From an uncultured Clostridia bacterium (lineage in GTDB: Bacteria; Bacillota; Clostridia; Christensenellales; Aristaeellaceae): DNA of 12,095 nt. Positions 1 through 6,718 of the stretch are shown piece after piece. The DNA lies in NCBI GenBank assembly GCA_946409855.1, contig CAMJXZ010000064.1, forward strand, positions 1 to 12,095, written 5' to 3'. The notes below the pieces were generated by a model. That model saw nothing but the letters and a program-made list of their open reading frames with translations. It did no database searches and was not told where the DNA came from. Each line of letters starts with the position of its first letter. Positions within the stretch are counted from its first letter, which is position 1. The translations under genes and the position numbers were made by a program.

Positions 1-1190
1 TCGGCGGCACCATCGGCGACATCGAGAGCCAGCCCTTCATCGAGGCCATCCGTCAGGTCGGCCTGGAAGCGGGGCGGGAAAACGTCCTGTATGTCCATGT
101 GACGCTGGTGCCCTACCTGAAGGCCAGCGGGGAGCACAAATCAAAGCCCACCCAGCACAGCGTCAAGGAACTGCAGGGCATGGGCATCACCCCCAACATC
201 ATCGTCCTGCGGGTGGACGAGCCCATCACCGACGAACATATCTTCGCCAAGATCGCACATTTCTGCAACGTCAAACAGGACTGCGTCATCGAAAACCTGA
301 CCCTGCCCAGCCTCTACGAGGCCCCGCTGATGCTGGAGAAAGCGAACCTCTCCGGGATCGTCTGCCGGGAACTGGGCTTGAATACTCCCGCCCCCGATCT
401 TTCCGAATGGGAAGCGATGGCGGCCCGGATCCGGCATCAGAGCAAAGCCGTCCGAATCGCCCTGGTGGGGAAATACGTGCAGCTGCACGACGCCTATCTG
501 TCCGTGGCCGAAGCCCTGCGCCACGCGGGGTACGCGCTGGACGCGAAGGTCGGTATCGACTGGATCGATTCGGAAACGCTGACGGAAGAAAACATCGGCG
601 CCATCCTGTCCGGCGCCCGGGGGATCATTGTCCCCGGCGGCTTTGGCGGGCGGGGCATCGAGGGCATGATCCTGACCGCCCGGTACGCCAGGGAGCATCA
701 CATCCCCTACTTCGGCATCTGCCTGGGCATGCAGACTGCCGTGATCGAGTTCGCGCGGGACGCGGCGGGGCTCAAAGGCGCCAACTCCCACGAGTTTGAC
801 GAGGCCTCCCCCTATCAGGTCATCCACTACATGCCCGGGCAGAACGATGAGATCGACAAGGGCGGCACCCTGCGGCTGGGCAGGTATCCCTGCGTGCTGA
901 AGGAAAATACCGTGATCGCCCGCTGCTACGGGAAAACGGAGATCAGCGAGCGCCACCGCCACCGCTACGAGTTCGCCAACGCCTTCCGGGAGATACTGGA
1001 AAAGGCCGGGCTGTGCCTGTCCGGGCTTTCTCCGGACGGCCGGCTGGTGGAAACCGTCGAACTGCCCGATGAAGCGTTCTTTGTGGGGGTGCAGTTCCAT
1101 CCCGAATTCAAAAGCCGGCCCAACCGGCCGCACCCGCTGTTTGTCGGCTTCATTCAATCGGCGCTGTCCGCCGGGCCGCTTCAGGACTGA
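1..1190 (+). CDS. pyrG: CTP synthase, 5'-truncated by the window edge
   Basis: CTP synthase converts UTP to CTP in the cytosol, using ATP and glutamine-derived ammonia; this is the last step of de novo pyrimidine nucleotide synthesis. The reading frame is open from base 3, so 395 residues are present and roughly the first 140-150 of a typical ~540-residue enzyme lie upstream. The visible synthetase part begins at the family motif GGTIGDIES and continues with KPTQHSVKEL. The glutaminase (class I GATase) domain carries the oxyanion/nucleophile motif PYFGICLGMQ, with the catalytic Cys codon at 720-722, and VQFHPEF, with the catalytic His and Glu codons at 1098-1100 and 1104-1106. The conserved RHRHRYE segment is present too. 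The GTG at 99 is internal (in VHVTLVPY), not a start. The end at 1190 matches the family, with no long tail. A terminator-like hairpin follows 47 bp later. Identity is secure from motifs throughout. Confidence 0.97.
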   Translation, partial: GGTIGDIESQPFIEAIRQVGLEAGRENVLYVHVTLVPYLKASGEHKSKPTQHSVKELQGMGITPNIIVLRVDEPITDEHIFAKIAHFCNVKQDCVIENLTLPSLYEAPLMLEKANLSGIVCRELGLNTPAPDLSEWEAMAARIRHQSKAVRIALVGKYVQLHDAYLSVAEALRHAGYALDAKVGIDWIDSETLTEENIGAILSGARGIIVPGGFGGRGIEGMILTARYAREHHIPYFGICLGMQTAVIEFARDAAGLKGANSHEFDEASPYQVIHYMPGQNDEIDKGGTLRLGRYPCVLKENTVIARCYGKTEISERHRHRYEFANAFREILEKAGLCLSGLSPDGRLVETVELPDEAFFVGVQFHPEFKSRPNRPHPLFVGFIQSALSAGPLQD

Positions 1191-1228
1191 CGCGGCCTGA
1201 CCACAGCGCGCAAAAAGAAAAACAACGC

Positions 1229-1257
1229 TTGACGCGGGACCGCCCGTTCACTACAAT
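1229..1257 (+). promoter_or_regulatory. Sigma-A promoter of the response regulator/kinase operon
   Basis: The -35 box is TTGACG (1229-1234, 5 of 6 consensus) and the -10 box is TACAAT (1252-1257, 5 of 6), with an optimal 17-bp spacer. An A-rich stretch at 1211-1225 sits where an UP element would lie. Transcription should start near 1263-1265, giving a ~74-nt leader before the ATG at 1338. The -10 box lies exactly in the loop of the upstream terminator's inverted repeat, so the repeat could also act as an operator. The call is from sequence only. Confidence 0.65.
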
Positions 1258-1279
1258 GTGAAACGGAACGGTCTTTTTT
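1238..1279 (+). terminator. Intrinsic terminator of pyrG, overlapping the next promoter
   Basis: The 5' arm 1238-1251 (GACCG C CCGTTCAC) pairs with the 3' arm 1258-1273 (GTGAA A CGG AA CGGTC). This gives 13 base pairs broken by one bulged A and a C/AA internal loop, closed by the hexaloop TACAAT (1252-1257). Six T residues follow directly (1274-1279). This is the standard shape of a Rho-independent terminator and lies 48 bp after the pyrG stop. Its loop is also the -10 box of the promoter at 1229-1257. Confidence 0.7.
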
Positions 1280-1280
1280 G

Positions 1281-1319
1281 ATGGGATCCCCGCTTTGTCG
1301 GGCTCCCGTCCGATCCCAT
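1281..1319 (+). other. Stem-loop in the 5' leader of the response regulator
   Basis: ATGGGATC (1281-1288) and GATCCCAT (1312-1319) form a perfect 8-bp inverted repeat. Inside it CCCG (1289-1292) and CGGG (1299-1302) form a second stem with loop CTTTGT. The structure ends 5 bases before the Shine-Dalgarno AAAGGA (1325-1330). There is no U-tract after it, so it is not a terminator. A role in mRNA stability or translation is only a guess. Confidence 0.4.
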
Positions 1320-1337
1320 GCATGAAAGGAACGGCCT

Positions 1338-2024
1338 ATGAACGCCAGCGAACCATACCGGATTTTTCTGATCGAGGACGACAGCGCCATCACGGAAAGC
1401 CTGACCGGGCATCTCACCTCCTGGGGATATACCGTCCGGGCCGCGGCGGACCTGCGGCACGTGCTCGGGGAATTTGTTTCTTTTGATCCCCACCTGGTGC
1501 TGGTGGATATCATGCTGCCCTTTTTCAACGGCTATCACTGGTGCGGGGAGATCAGGAAAATCAGCCGCGTCCCGGTGGTCTTCCTGTCCTCCGCGTCGGA
1601 CAATATGAACATCGTCATGGCCATGAACCAGGGCGGGGACGATTTTATCCCCAAGCCGGTCGACCCGATGGTGCTGACGGCAAAAATCCAGGCGATCCTG
1701 CGGCGGGCCTACGACCTGTCCGGCCGGGTCTCCGTGCTGGCCCACGGCGGGGCGGAGCTCAACCTGGCGGACGGAACGCTGACGGCAAACGGCCGGCGGC
1801 TGGAGCTGACAAAGAACGAATTCCGGATCCTGCAGACGCTGATGGAAAACCACGGCCACATCATATCCCGGGACCGGCTGATGAACGCCCTGTGGCAGAA
1901 CGACTGCTACGTGGAAGAAAACACCCTCACCGTCAACGTGACCAGGCTCCGGAAAAAGCTGGAAACCGCCGGCCTGGCCGGGTTTATCGTGACCAAACCG
2001 GGAAGCGGGTATATCGTGCCATGA
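1338..2024 (+). CDS. OmpR/PhoB-family response regulator, BceR-like
   Basis: This 228-residue cytosolic protein is predicted to be a transcription activator controlled by phosphorylation by the kinase encoded next to it. Residues 8-122 form the receiver domain: acidic pocket E13-D14-D15, phospho-acceptor D57 in LVLVDIMLP, switch Ser at 84/85 and the invariant Lys at 106 in IPKPVD. Residues ~136-228 are a winged-helix trans_reg_C domain with the usual LTKNEFRIL, VEENTLTVNVTRLRKKL and GSGYIV blocks. The ATG at 1338 is preceded by AAAGGA at 7-nt spacing. The stop overlaps the kinase start as ATGA, so translation is probably coupled. The family assignment is certain. The BceR type follows from the short-sensor kinase and the BceAB-type transporter immediately downstream; its likely target is the repeat-rich region 3058-3099. 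Confidence 0.94.
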   Translation: MNASEPYRIFLIEDDSAITESLTGHLTSWGYTVRAAADLRHVLGEFVSFDPHLVLVDIMLPFFNGYHWCGEIRKISRVPVVFLSSASDNMNIVMAMNQGGDDFIPKPVDPMVLTAKIQAILRRAYDLSGRVSVLAHGGAELNLADGTLTANGRRLELTKNEFRILQTLMENHGHIISRDRLMNALWQNDCYVEENTLTVNVTRLRKKLETAGLAGFIVTKPGSGYIVP

Positions 2025-3010
2025 AGCTTTTCAAATCATTCCTCCGGGAAAACGCCGGCATGCTGCTGCTGTCGGCCGCGGCGCCGCTCCTGTTCCCGGC
2101 GGTGTTTTTCCTCTACGGCCTGCCCGCCGGGCCTTTTCTGTACGCGCTGCTGCTGTACGCGCTGGTCTGGCTGTCTTTCTGGGGGTTCTTTTTTGTCCGC
2201 TTCCGGAAAGCCGCGGCCATGCGCGCCGCCCTCCTGCAGACTGTCCAGGACAGCGCCCAATGGCCGGCGGAAACCCGGACGACGGCGGACGCGGATTATC
2301 TGGAAATGCTCCGCCGACTTTCGGACCGCGTCCGTCAGATGACGGACGGAGCCGCGCGGGAACGGGAGGAAGCGCAGGATTACTACACCATGTGGGTGCA
2401 TCAGATCAAAACCCCCATCGCCGCGATGCGGATGCAGCTGCATGCCGACGCCCCCCCGGACAGCACCCGGCTGGAAGCGGAGCTGCTCCGGGTGGAACAG
2501 TACGCGGAAATGGCGCTCCAGTACGTCCGGCTTTCGGGCGATTCCAGCGACCTGGTCTTTAAAGAACAGCCGCTGGACGGCATCATCCGCGGCAGCGTCC
2601 GCAAATACGCGCCATTGTTCATCGCCCGGAAGCTGCGTCTTGACTACGCGGGAACGGAGGCGCGGGTTCTGACGGACGCGAAATGGCTCGGCTTTATCCT
2701 GGAGCAGCTGCTTTCCAACGCGATCAAATATACTTCCTCCGGGACGGTCCGCATCACCGTATCGGAAGATCTGCGCCTGACGGTGGCCGATACCGGCATC
2801 GGGATCGCGCCGGAGGACCTGCCGAGGATCTTTGAAAAAGGGTTCACCGGACGCAACGGCCGGGAAGAAAACCGGTCGACGGGGCTCGGCCTGTATCTGT
2901 GCAGCCTGGCGGCCGACAAGCTTGGCATCGCCGTCACGGCCGAAAGCACGGTCGGAAAAGGATCCGCTTTCACGCTGGACCTGGCGAAGAGACCGGCGCT
3001 GGCGGACTGA
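2021..3010 (+). CDS. Intramembrane-sensing histidine kinase, BceS-like
   Basis: This 329-residue membrane kinase has two N-terminal transmembrane helices (about residues 13-33 and 39-59) separated by only a few residues. It therefore has essentially no extracellular sensor domain, which is the mark of BceS-type kinases that take their signal from an ABC transporter. A linker with heptad character (~62-120) leads to the H-box WVHQIKTPIAA with phospho-acceptor H127. The catalytic ATPase domain shows N-box N233 (LLSNAIKYT), G1 DTGIG (257-261), F-box FEKGF (271-275) and G2 GLGLY (288-292). The start is placed at the ATG at 2021, overlapping the regulator stop by 4 bp; the open frame extends upstream to 1541, but that part is the regulator read in another frame. 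The HQIKTP motif and the short membrane anchor are typical of this subfamily. Confidence 0.94.
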   Translation: MKLFKSFLRENAGMLLLSAAAPLLFPAVFFLYGLPAGPFLYALLLYALVWLSFWGFFFVRFRKAAAMRAALLQTVQDSAQWPAETRTTADADYLEMLRRLSDRVRQMTDGAAREREEAQDYYTMWVHQIKTPIAAMRMQLHADAPPDSTRLEAELLRVEQYAEMALQYVRLSGDSSDLVFKEQPLDGIIRGSVRKYAPLFIARKLRLDYAGTEARVLTDAKWLGFILEQLLSNAIKYTSSGTVRITVSEDLRLTVADTGIGIAPEDLPRIFEKGFTGRNGREENRSTGLGLYLCSLAADKLGIAVTAESTVGKGSAFTLDLAKRPALAD

Positions 3011-3057
3011 CGCTGATACCCGCCTGATCCATGCACCTGTTTCAGACGTGAACCGGC

Positions 3058-3099
3058 GTCACCTTACAAAACTGTCACATCCGGGCCCGGAAATGTCAC
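3058..3099. promoter_or_regulatory. Candidate BceR-type operator
   Basis: TTACA-AAAC-TGTCA (3064-3077) matches the reported BceR-like consensus TNACA-N4-TGTAA except for one base. GTCAC recurs at 3058-3062, 3074-3078 and 3095-3099. The last two copies sit in the longer repeat TGTCAC (3073-3078 and 3094-3099), 21 bp or two helical turns apart, flanking the perfect 10-bp palindrome CCGGGCCCGG (3081-3090). The location just upstream of the transporter promoter fits activator binding. The consensus is recalled from published work on Bce modules; binding here is inferred. Confidence 0.5.
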
Positions 3100-3110
3100 G
3101 CGGATCGATG

Positions 3111-3138
3111 TCGGCAGGGCGGGATCATCTGCTATGAT
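3111..3138 (+). promoter_or_regulatory. Putative promoter of the transporter operon
   Basis: TATGAT (3133-3138) is a 5-of-6 match to the -10 consensus. The best -35 is the poor TCGGCA (3111-3116, 4 of 6) at 16-bp spacing. A good -10 with a weak -35 and repeats upstream suggests an activator-dependent promoter. Expected start is near 3145, about 28 nt before the ATG at 3173. Confidence 0.5.
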
Positions 3139-3172
3139 CTTACCGCAGTAAATCACCAGGGAGGGTTTGATC

Positions 3173-3934
3173 ATGGCAATTCTCGAAGTACGGAACCTGA
3201 AAAAAACTTACACGACCCGGCTGGGCGGACACCCCGTGCAGGCGCTGACCAACGTGAGCTTCACGGTGGAAAACGGCGAATACGCCGCGATCATGGGCGA
3301 ATCCGGCTCCGGGAAAACCACGCTGCTGAATATCCTGGCGGCGCTGGACAAGCCCACCGGGGGCGAGGTGCTGCTGGACGGCGCCCCCATGAACGCGATC
3401 CGCGAAAAGGACCTGGCCGCGTTCCGGCGGGATCAGCTGGGCTTCGTGTTTCAGGAGTTCAACCTGCTGGACACGTTCACGCTGAGGGACAATATCCTTT
3501 TGCCGCTGGTGCTGGGCGGGAAAAGCGTCTCCTTCATGGAAAGCGCCCTGCCGCCCGTCGCGCGGAAGCTGGGCATCGAAGACCTGCTGAACAAGTATCC
3601 ATATGAAGTATCCGGCGGGCAGAAGCAGCGGGCGGCGGTCGCCAGGGCCATCATCACCGGGCCGCGGCTGCTGCTGGCGGACGAGCCGACCGGCGCGCTG
3701 GATTCCCGTTCCACGGAGGAGCTGCTCCGGGTGTTCGGGGAGATCAACCGCTTTGGGCAGACCATCCTCATGGTGACCCATTCGGCCAGGGCGGCCAGCC
3801 ACGCGGGCCGTGTGCTGTTCATCCGGGACGGCGAGGTCTTCCACCAGCTGTACCGGGGCGACCGCACGGACGACCGGTTTTACCAGCAGATCGTGGATAC
3901 CCTGACCATGCTGAACGGGGGCGAGCGGGCATGA
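3173..3934 (+). CDS. ABC transporter ATP-binding protein, BceA-like
   Basis: This 253-residue ATPase powers the FtsX-type permease encoded directly after it. In Bce modules the pair frees or removes cell-wall-targeting peptide antibiotics such as bacitracin from their lipid targets. All motifs are intact: Walker A GESGSGKTT (42-50), Q-loop Q94 in VFQEFNLL, signature VSGGQKQR (146-153), Walker B LLLADEP (166-172), D-loop GALD (174-177) and H-loop H203 in MVTHSARAA. The family is MacB/LolD/BceA. Start choice: ATG 3173 has AGGGAGGG (3158-3165) at 7-nt spacing, whereas an in-frame TTG at 3167 would leave only 1 nt. The stop overlaps the permease ATG (ATGA, 3931-3934). It lies 162 bp downstream of the kinase gene, with its own promoter, so the regulator pair and transporter pair can be expressed separately. 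Confidence 0.95.
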   Translation: MAILEVRNLKKTYTTRLGGHPVQALTNVSFTVENGEYAAIMGESGSGKTTLLNILAALDKPTGGEVLLDGAPMNAIREKDLAAFRRDQLGFVFQEFNLLDTFTLRDNILLPLVLGGKSVSFMESALPPVARKLGIEDLLNKYPYEVSGGQKQRAAVARAIITGPRLLLADEPTGALDSRSTEELLRVFGEINRFGQTILMVTHSARAASHAGRVLFIRDGEVFHQLYRGDRTDDRFYQQIVDTLTMLNGGERA

Positions 3935-5973
3935 AGAACGGTTTCTTTCCCCGCCTGGCCTGGGACGGCATCCGCAAAAACAGCCGGACGTTCGTCCCCT
4001 ACTGGATCACCTGCGTCCTGTGCGTGAGCATGTTTTACCTGATGCGGTCGCTGTGCGAAAACCCGGTCCTCCGCGATATGCGCGGCGGTACGACGACCGT
4101 GATGGTGCTGGGCCTTGGCAGCGTCGTGATCGGCGTGTTTTCGGTGATCTTTCTGTTTTATACCAGTTCTTTCCTGATCCGCCGGCGCAAGCGTGAATTC
4201 GGCCTGTACAGCGTGCTGGGCATGGACAAGCGGTCCATCGGGCGCGTCATGCTGTGGGAAACGCTGATCACGGCCGCCATCACCTTGAGCGCGGGCCTGG
4301 CCGTCGGGATCGCCGTCTCCAAGCTGGGCGAGCTGCTGCTGACCCGGATGGTCCGGGAAACGGTCCGCCGCGGGTTCTATGTTTCCGGGAGCGGCGTACT
4401 GATGACCCTGATCCTCTTCGGCGTCATTTTCCTGCTGCTGCTGCTGAACGGCGTCCGGCAGGTGCGCTTTGCCTCCGTCACGGCGCTGCTCAAAAGCACC
4501 CAGACCAGCGAAAAACCGCCCAGGGCCAATATCGTCCTGGCATTGCTCGGCCTGCTCCTGCTCTGCGCGGCGTACCGGATGGCCGTCACGATCCGCCAGC
4601 CGCTGACGGCGCTACTGCTTTTCTTTGGGGCCGTCATCCTGGTGATCATCGCGACCTATCTGCTGATGATCGCCGGCTCCGTCACCCTGTGCAGGACGCT
4701 GCAGAAGCGCAAGCGCTACTACTATCAGACGGCGCACTTCGTCTCGGTCTCCTCCATGGTATACCGGATGAAGCGGAACGGCGCGGGGCTGGCGAGCATC
4801 TGCATCCTGGCCACGATGGTGCTGGTGATGCTCTCCGCGACCGCCTGCCTGTTTTTCGGCTCGGACGACGCGCTGAACGCCCGCTATCCCCGCGAGATGG
4901 ACCTGACCGTCCGCCTGCAGAACGCGGAAGGTTCGGAAGCGCTCCCGGACGCGTTCCGCAAAGCGGTCCGGGAAGCGGCCGCCGAAGCGGGCATCGGGCC
5001 CTCCCGCGTCATCGACTGCCGTTACCACGAGATCGCCGGGCTGCTGGACGGGCGCCGGGCAGTCCTGAACGCGGCGGACGCGGAGGCGGACCCGCTGATG
5101 TACGACAGGCTGGTCAATTTCAGCTTCATTGACACGGCGGATTATAACCGTTCAGCCGATGCGCCGCTGACGGTGCCCGCGGGCAAACTGATGGGTTACA
5201 GCCCGCGTTACCCGGTGGAAGCGGGGGCCTTGACGCTGGGCGAAACGGAATACGAGATCGTCTCCGCGCCGGACGGGTTTTCGTACCACTCCCCCACCGA
5301 CGTAAGCGCCTACCCCACGGTGTATCTGTTCACGGACCGTCCGGCGGAAGCCATCGCCCCGCTGGCGGAACTGACAGATCCCTACGGCCGCCCCATGATG
5401 AGCATCACCTGGCAGTACGCCTTCGACACAAACGTATCCGAAGAACGGCAGCTGGCCCTGCTGCACACGCTGCGCGATCTCGCCGCGCAGGACCCGGTCA
5501 TGCGGGAAGCGGGCAGCTACGGCTTCAGCTGCCGCGCCGCGGAACGGGACGACTATTACGCCAGCTTCGGCGGCTTCTTCTTCCTGGGCATCCTGCTGAG
5601 TATCGTTTTCCTCGCCGCGGCCGCGGTCATCATCTACTACAAGCAGCTTTCGGAAGGCTACGAGGACCTGAACCGCTTCGCCATCATGCAGAAGGTCGGC
5701 ATGACCAGGCAGGATATCCGCCGGAGCGTCAACGCCCAGATGAGGACGGTATTCTTCTTCCCCCTGGGCCTGGCGGTCACGCACCTGTGCTTCGCGTTCC
5801 CCATGATCCGCAAAATGCTGATGCTGTTCAACCTGAACAATCTGCCCCTGCTGCTGATCACGGCGGCGCTGAGCACGGCGGCCTTCGCCGGGTTCTACGT
5901 CATCGTCTACCGGATGACCGCTGGCGTCTATTACCGGCTGGTTTCTTCCGGGGACCCCCACGCGGCGGCATAA
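3931..5973 (+). CDS. FtsX-family ABC permease, BceB-like
   Basis: This 680-residue membrane protein fits BceB in length (about 650) and layout. There is a hydrophobic helix near 21-38, pairs near 57-82 and 105-130, one near 155-173, one near 200-218, one near 226-250 and one near 286-309. A large hydrophilic, presumably extracellular domain spans about 311-545, and three C-terminal helices lie near 548-569, 605-628 and 638-661. The long domain between helices 7 and 8 is the diagnostic feature of peptide-sensing BceB permeases and is thought to define ligand specificity. The conserved FtsX-type segment RRRKREFGLYSVLGMDKR (84-101) follows helix 2, and a matching EDLNRFAIMQKVGMTRQDI block (578-596) precedes helix 9. 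Translation is coupled to the ATPase. The permease is expected to complex with both the ATPase and the BceS-like kinase. The actual substrate cannot be read from sequence. Confidence 0.93.
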   Translation: MKNGFFPRLAWDGIRKNSRTFVPYWITCVLCVSMFYLMRSLCENPVLRDMRGGTTTVMVLGLGSVVIGVFSVIFLFYTSSFLIRRRKREFGLYSVLGMDKRSIGRVMLWETLITAAITLSAGLAVGIAVSKLGELLLTRMVRETVRRGFYVSGSGVLMTLILFGVIFLLLLLNGVRQVRFASVTALLKSTQTSEKPPRANIVLALLGLLLLCAAYRMAVTIRQPLTALLLFFGAVILVIIATYLLMIAGSVTLCRTLQKRKRYYYQTAHFVSVSSMVYRMKRNGAGLASICILATMVLVMLSATACLFFGSDDALNARYPREMDLTVRLQNAEGSEALPDAFRKAVREAAAEAGIGPSRVIDCRYHEIAGLLDGRRAVLNAADAEADPLMYDRLVNFSFIDTADYNRSADAPLTVPAGKLMGYSPRYPVEAGALTLGETEYEIVSAPDGFSYHSPTDVSAYPTVYLFTDRPAEAIAPLAELTDPYGRPMMSITWQYAFDTNVSEERQLALLHTLRDLAAQDPVMREAGSYGFSCRAAERDDYYASFGGFFFLGILLSIVFLAAAAVIIYYKQLSEGYEDLNRFAIMQKVGMTRQDIRRSVNAQMRTVFFFPLGLAVTHLCFAFPMIRKMLMLFNLNNLPLLLITAALSTAAFAGFYVIVYRMTAGVYYRLVSSGDPHAAA

Positions 5974-5990
5974 CCGCTTTCATACCGGCC

Positions 5991-6026
5991 AAAGCGCCTC
6001 CCCCTTCCGGGGCGGGGCGCTTTTTT
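5991..6026 (+). terminator. Intrinsic terminator after the transporter operon
   Basis: GCGCC (5994-5998) pairs with GGCGC (6016-6020). The stem continues through a T-G wobble, a C-G pair, one C-C mismatch and CCC/GGG (6002-6004 with 6010-6012) around a short loop, then TTTTTT (6021-6026). The position, 18 bp after the permease stop, and the uninterrupted T6 make this a convincing Rho-independent terminator closing the Bce module. Confidence 0.88.
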
Positions 6027-6030
6027 GTGC

Positions 6031-6059
6031 TGGTCAAACAGCGCGTTCTGTGATAAAAT
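6031..6059 (+). promoter_or_regulatory. Promoter of the acetyltransferase gene
   Basis: TAAAAT (6054-6059, 5 of 6) is preceded by TG at 6051-6052, giving an extended -10 (TGATAAAAT). TGGTCA (6031-6036, 4 of 6) lies at exactly 17 bp as a -35. It sits just after the preceding terminator and ~40 nt before the gene's ribosome binding site. The predicted start is near 6066. Confidence 0.55.
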
Positions 6060-6105
6060 ACCGGCAATACCGGGAAAAACTGACACAAGGAGGGACTCAG
6101 CGCCG

Positions 6106-6663
6106 ATGAAAATGCCCGCAGAAACCCTGCCGCTCAAAAACGGGAAAACCTGCGTGCTCCGCTCCGCGGAGCCGGAGGACGCAGAGCGCATGATCGCCTA
6201 CATGAAGATCATGCTGGGCGAGACCCCTTTCCTGCTCCGCGCGCCGGAGGAATTCGATTTTTCCAAAGAAAGCGAAGCCGAGGTGCTGAGAAAGCGCCGG
6301 GATGACCCGCGCGCGCTGATGATCCTGGCCGAAGCGGACGGGGAGATCATTGCCGTCAGCGATGTGACGCCCCGGGGCTCCCTCAGCCGCGTCCGGCACC
6401 GCGCCGCGCTGGGCATGTCCGTACGGAAGGATTTCTGGCATCTGGGGATCGGCTCCGCCATGATGGAAAAGCTGACCGCCCATGCCAGGCGCGCCGGTTT
6501 TGAACAGATCGAGCTGGAAGCGGTCAGCGTCAACCGCCGGGCCATCAGCCTGTATATCAAATACGGGTTCCGGGTGTACGGCACCCGGCCCCACGGCCTC
6601 AAATACCCGGACGGCCGGTACGCGGACGAATATCTGATGGTCAAAACGCTGAACCCCGCGTAA
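6106..6663 (+). CDS. GNAT-family N-acetyltransferase
   Basis: This 185-residue cytosolic protein is predicted to move an acetyl group from acetyl-CoA to an unknown amine. The GNAT fold is clear in the second half: motif A runs from LGMSVRKDF through the pyrophosphate-binding loop WHLGIGSAM (111-119) into the helix EKLTAHARRAGF. Motif B follows with IELEAVSVNRRAISLYIKYGF (135-155) and a C-terminal strand ending DEYLMVK (174-180). The start is taken at ATG 6106, with AAGGAGGG at 6087-6094 (11 nt, rather long); an in-frame GTG at 6025 would place the promoter inside the gene and is rejected. The next gene begins 55 bp later without a terminator, so the two may be co-transcribed. Small-molecule, peptide or ribosomal-protein substrates are all possible. 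Confidence 0.9.
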   Translation: MKMPAETLPLKNGKTCVLRSAEPEDAERMIAYMKIMLGETPFLLRAPEEFDFSKESEAEVLRKRRDDPRALMILAEADGEIIAVSDVTPRGSLSRVRHRAALGMSVRKDFWHLGIGSAMMEKLTAHARRAGFEQIELEAVSVNRRAISLYIKYGFRVYGTRPHGLKYPDGRYADEYLMVKTLNPA

Positions 6664-6718
6664 GGCGGCGCACGCCGAAACAACGCCGGAAATATAGAAA
6701 CGAAAGAAGGAACCCGGG

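Noticed and set aside
141..1157. 338-codon open frame on the minus strand within pyrG
   Set aside because: It lies wholly opposite a certain CTP synthase gene, has low-complexity Gly/Pro/Asp-rich translation with no family motif, and no ribosome binding site. It is a by-product of GC-rich codon use.
4254..5132. 292-codon plus-strand frame inside the permease gene
   Set aside because: It is an out-of-frame reading of the BceB-like gene with Arg/Pro/Gly-rich translation and no start signal.
6664..6718. Terminator or promoter between the GNAT and P1 peptidase genes
   Set aside because: Only a 4-bp CGGC/GCCG hairpin without a T-run and a TATAGA box without a -35 are visible, so co-transcription is the simpler reading.
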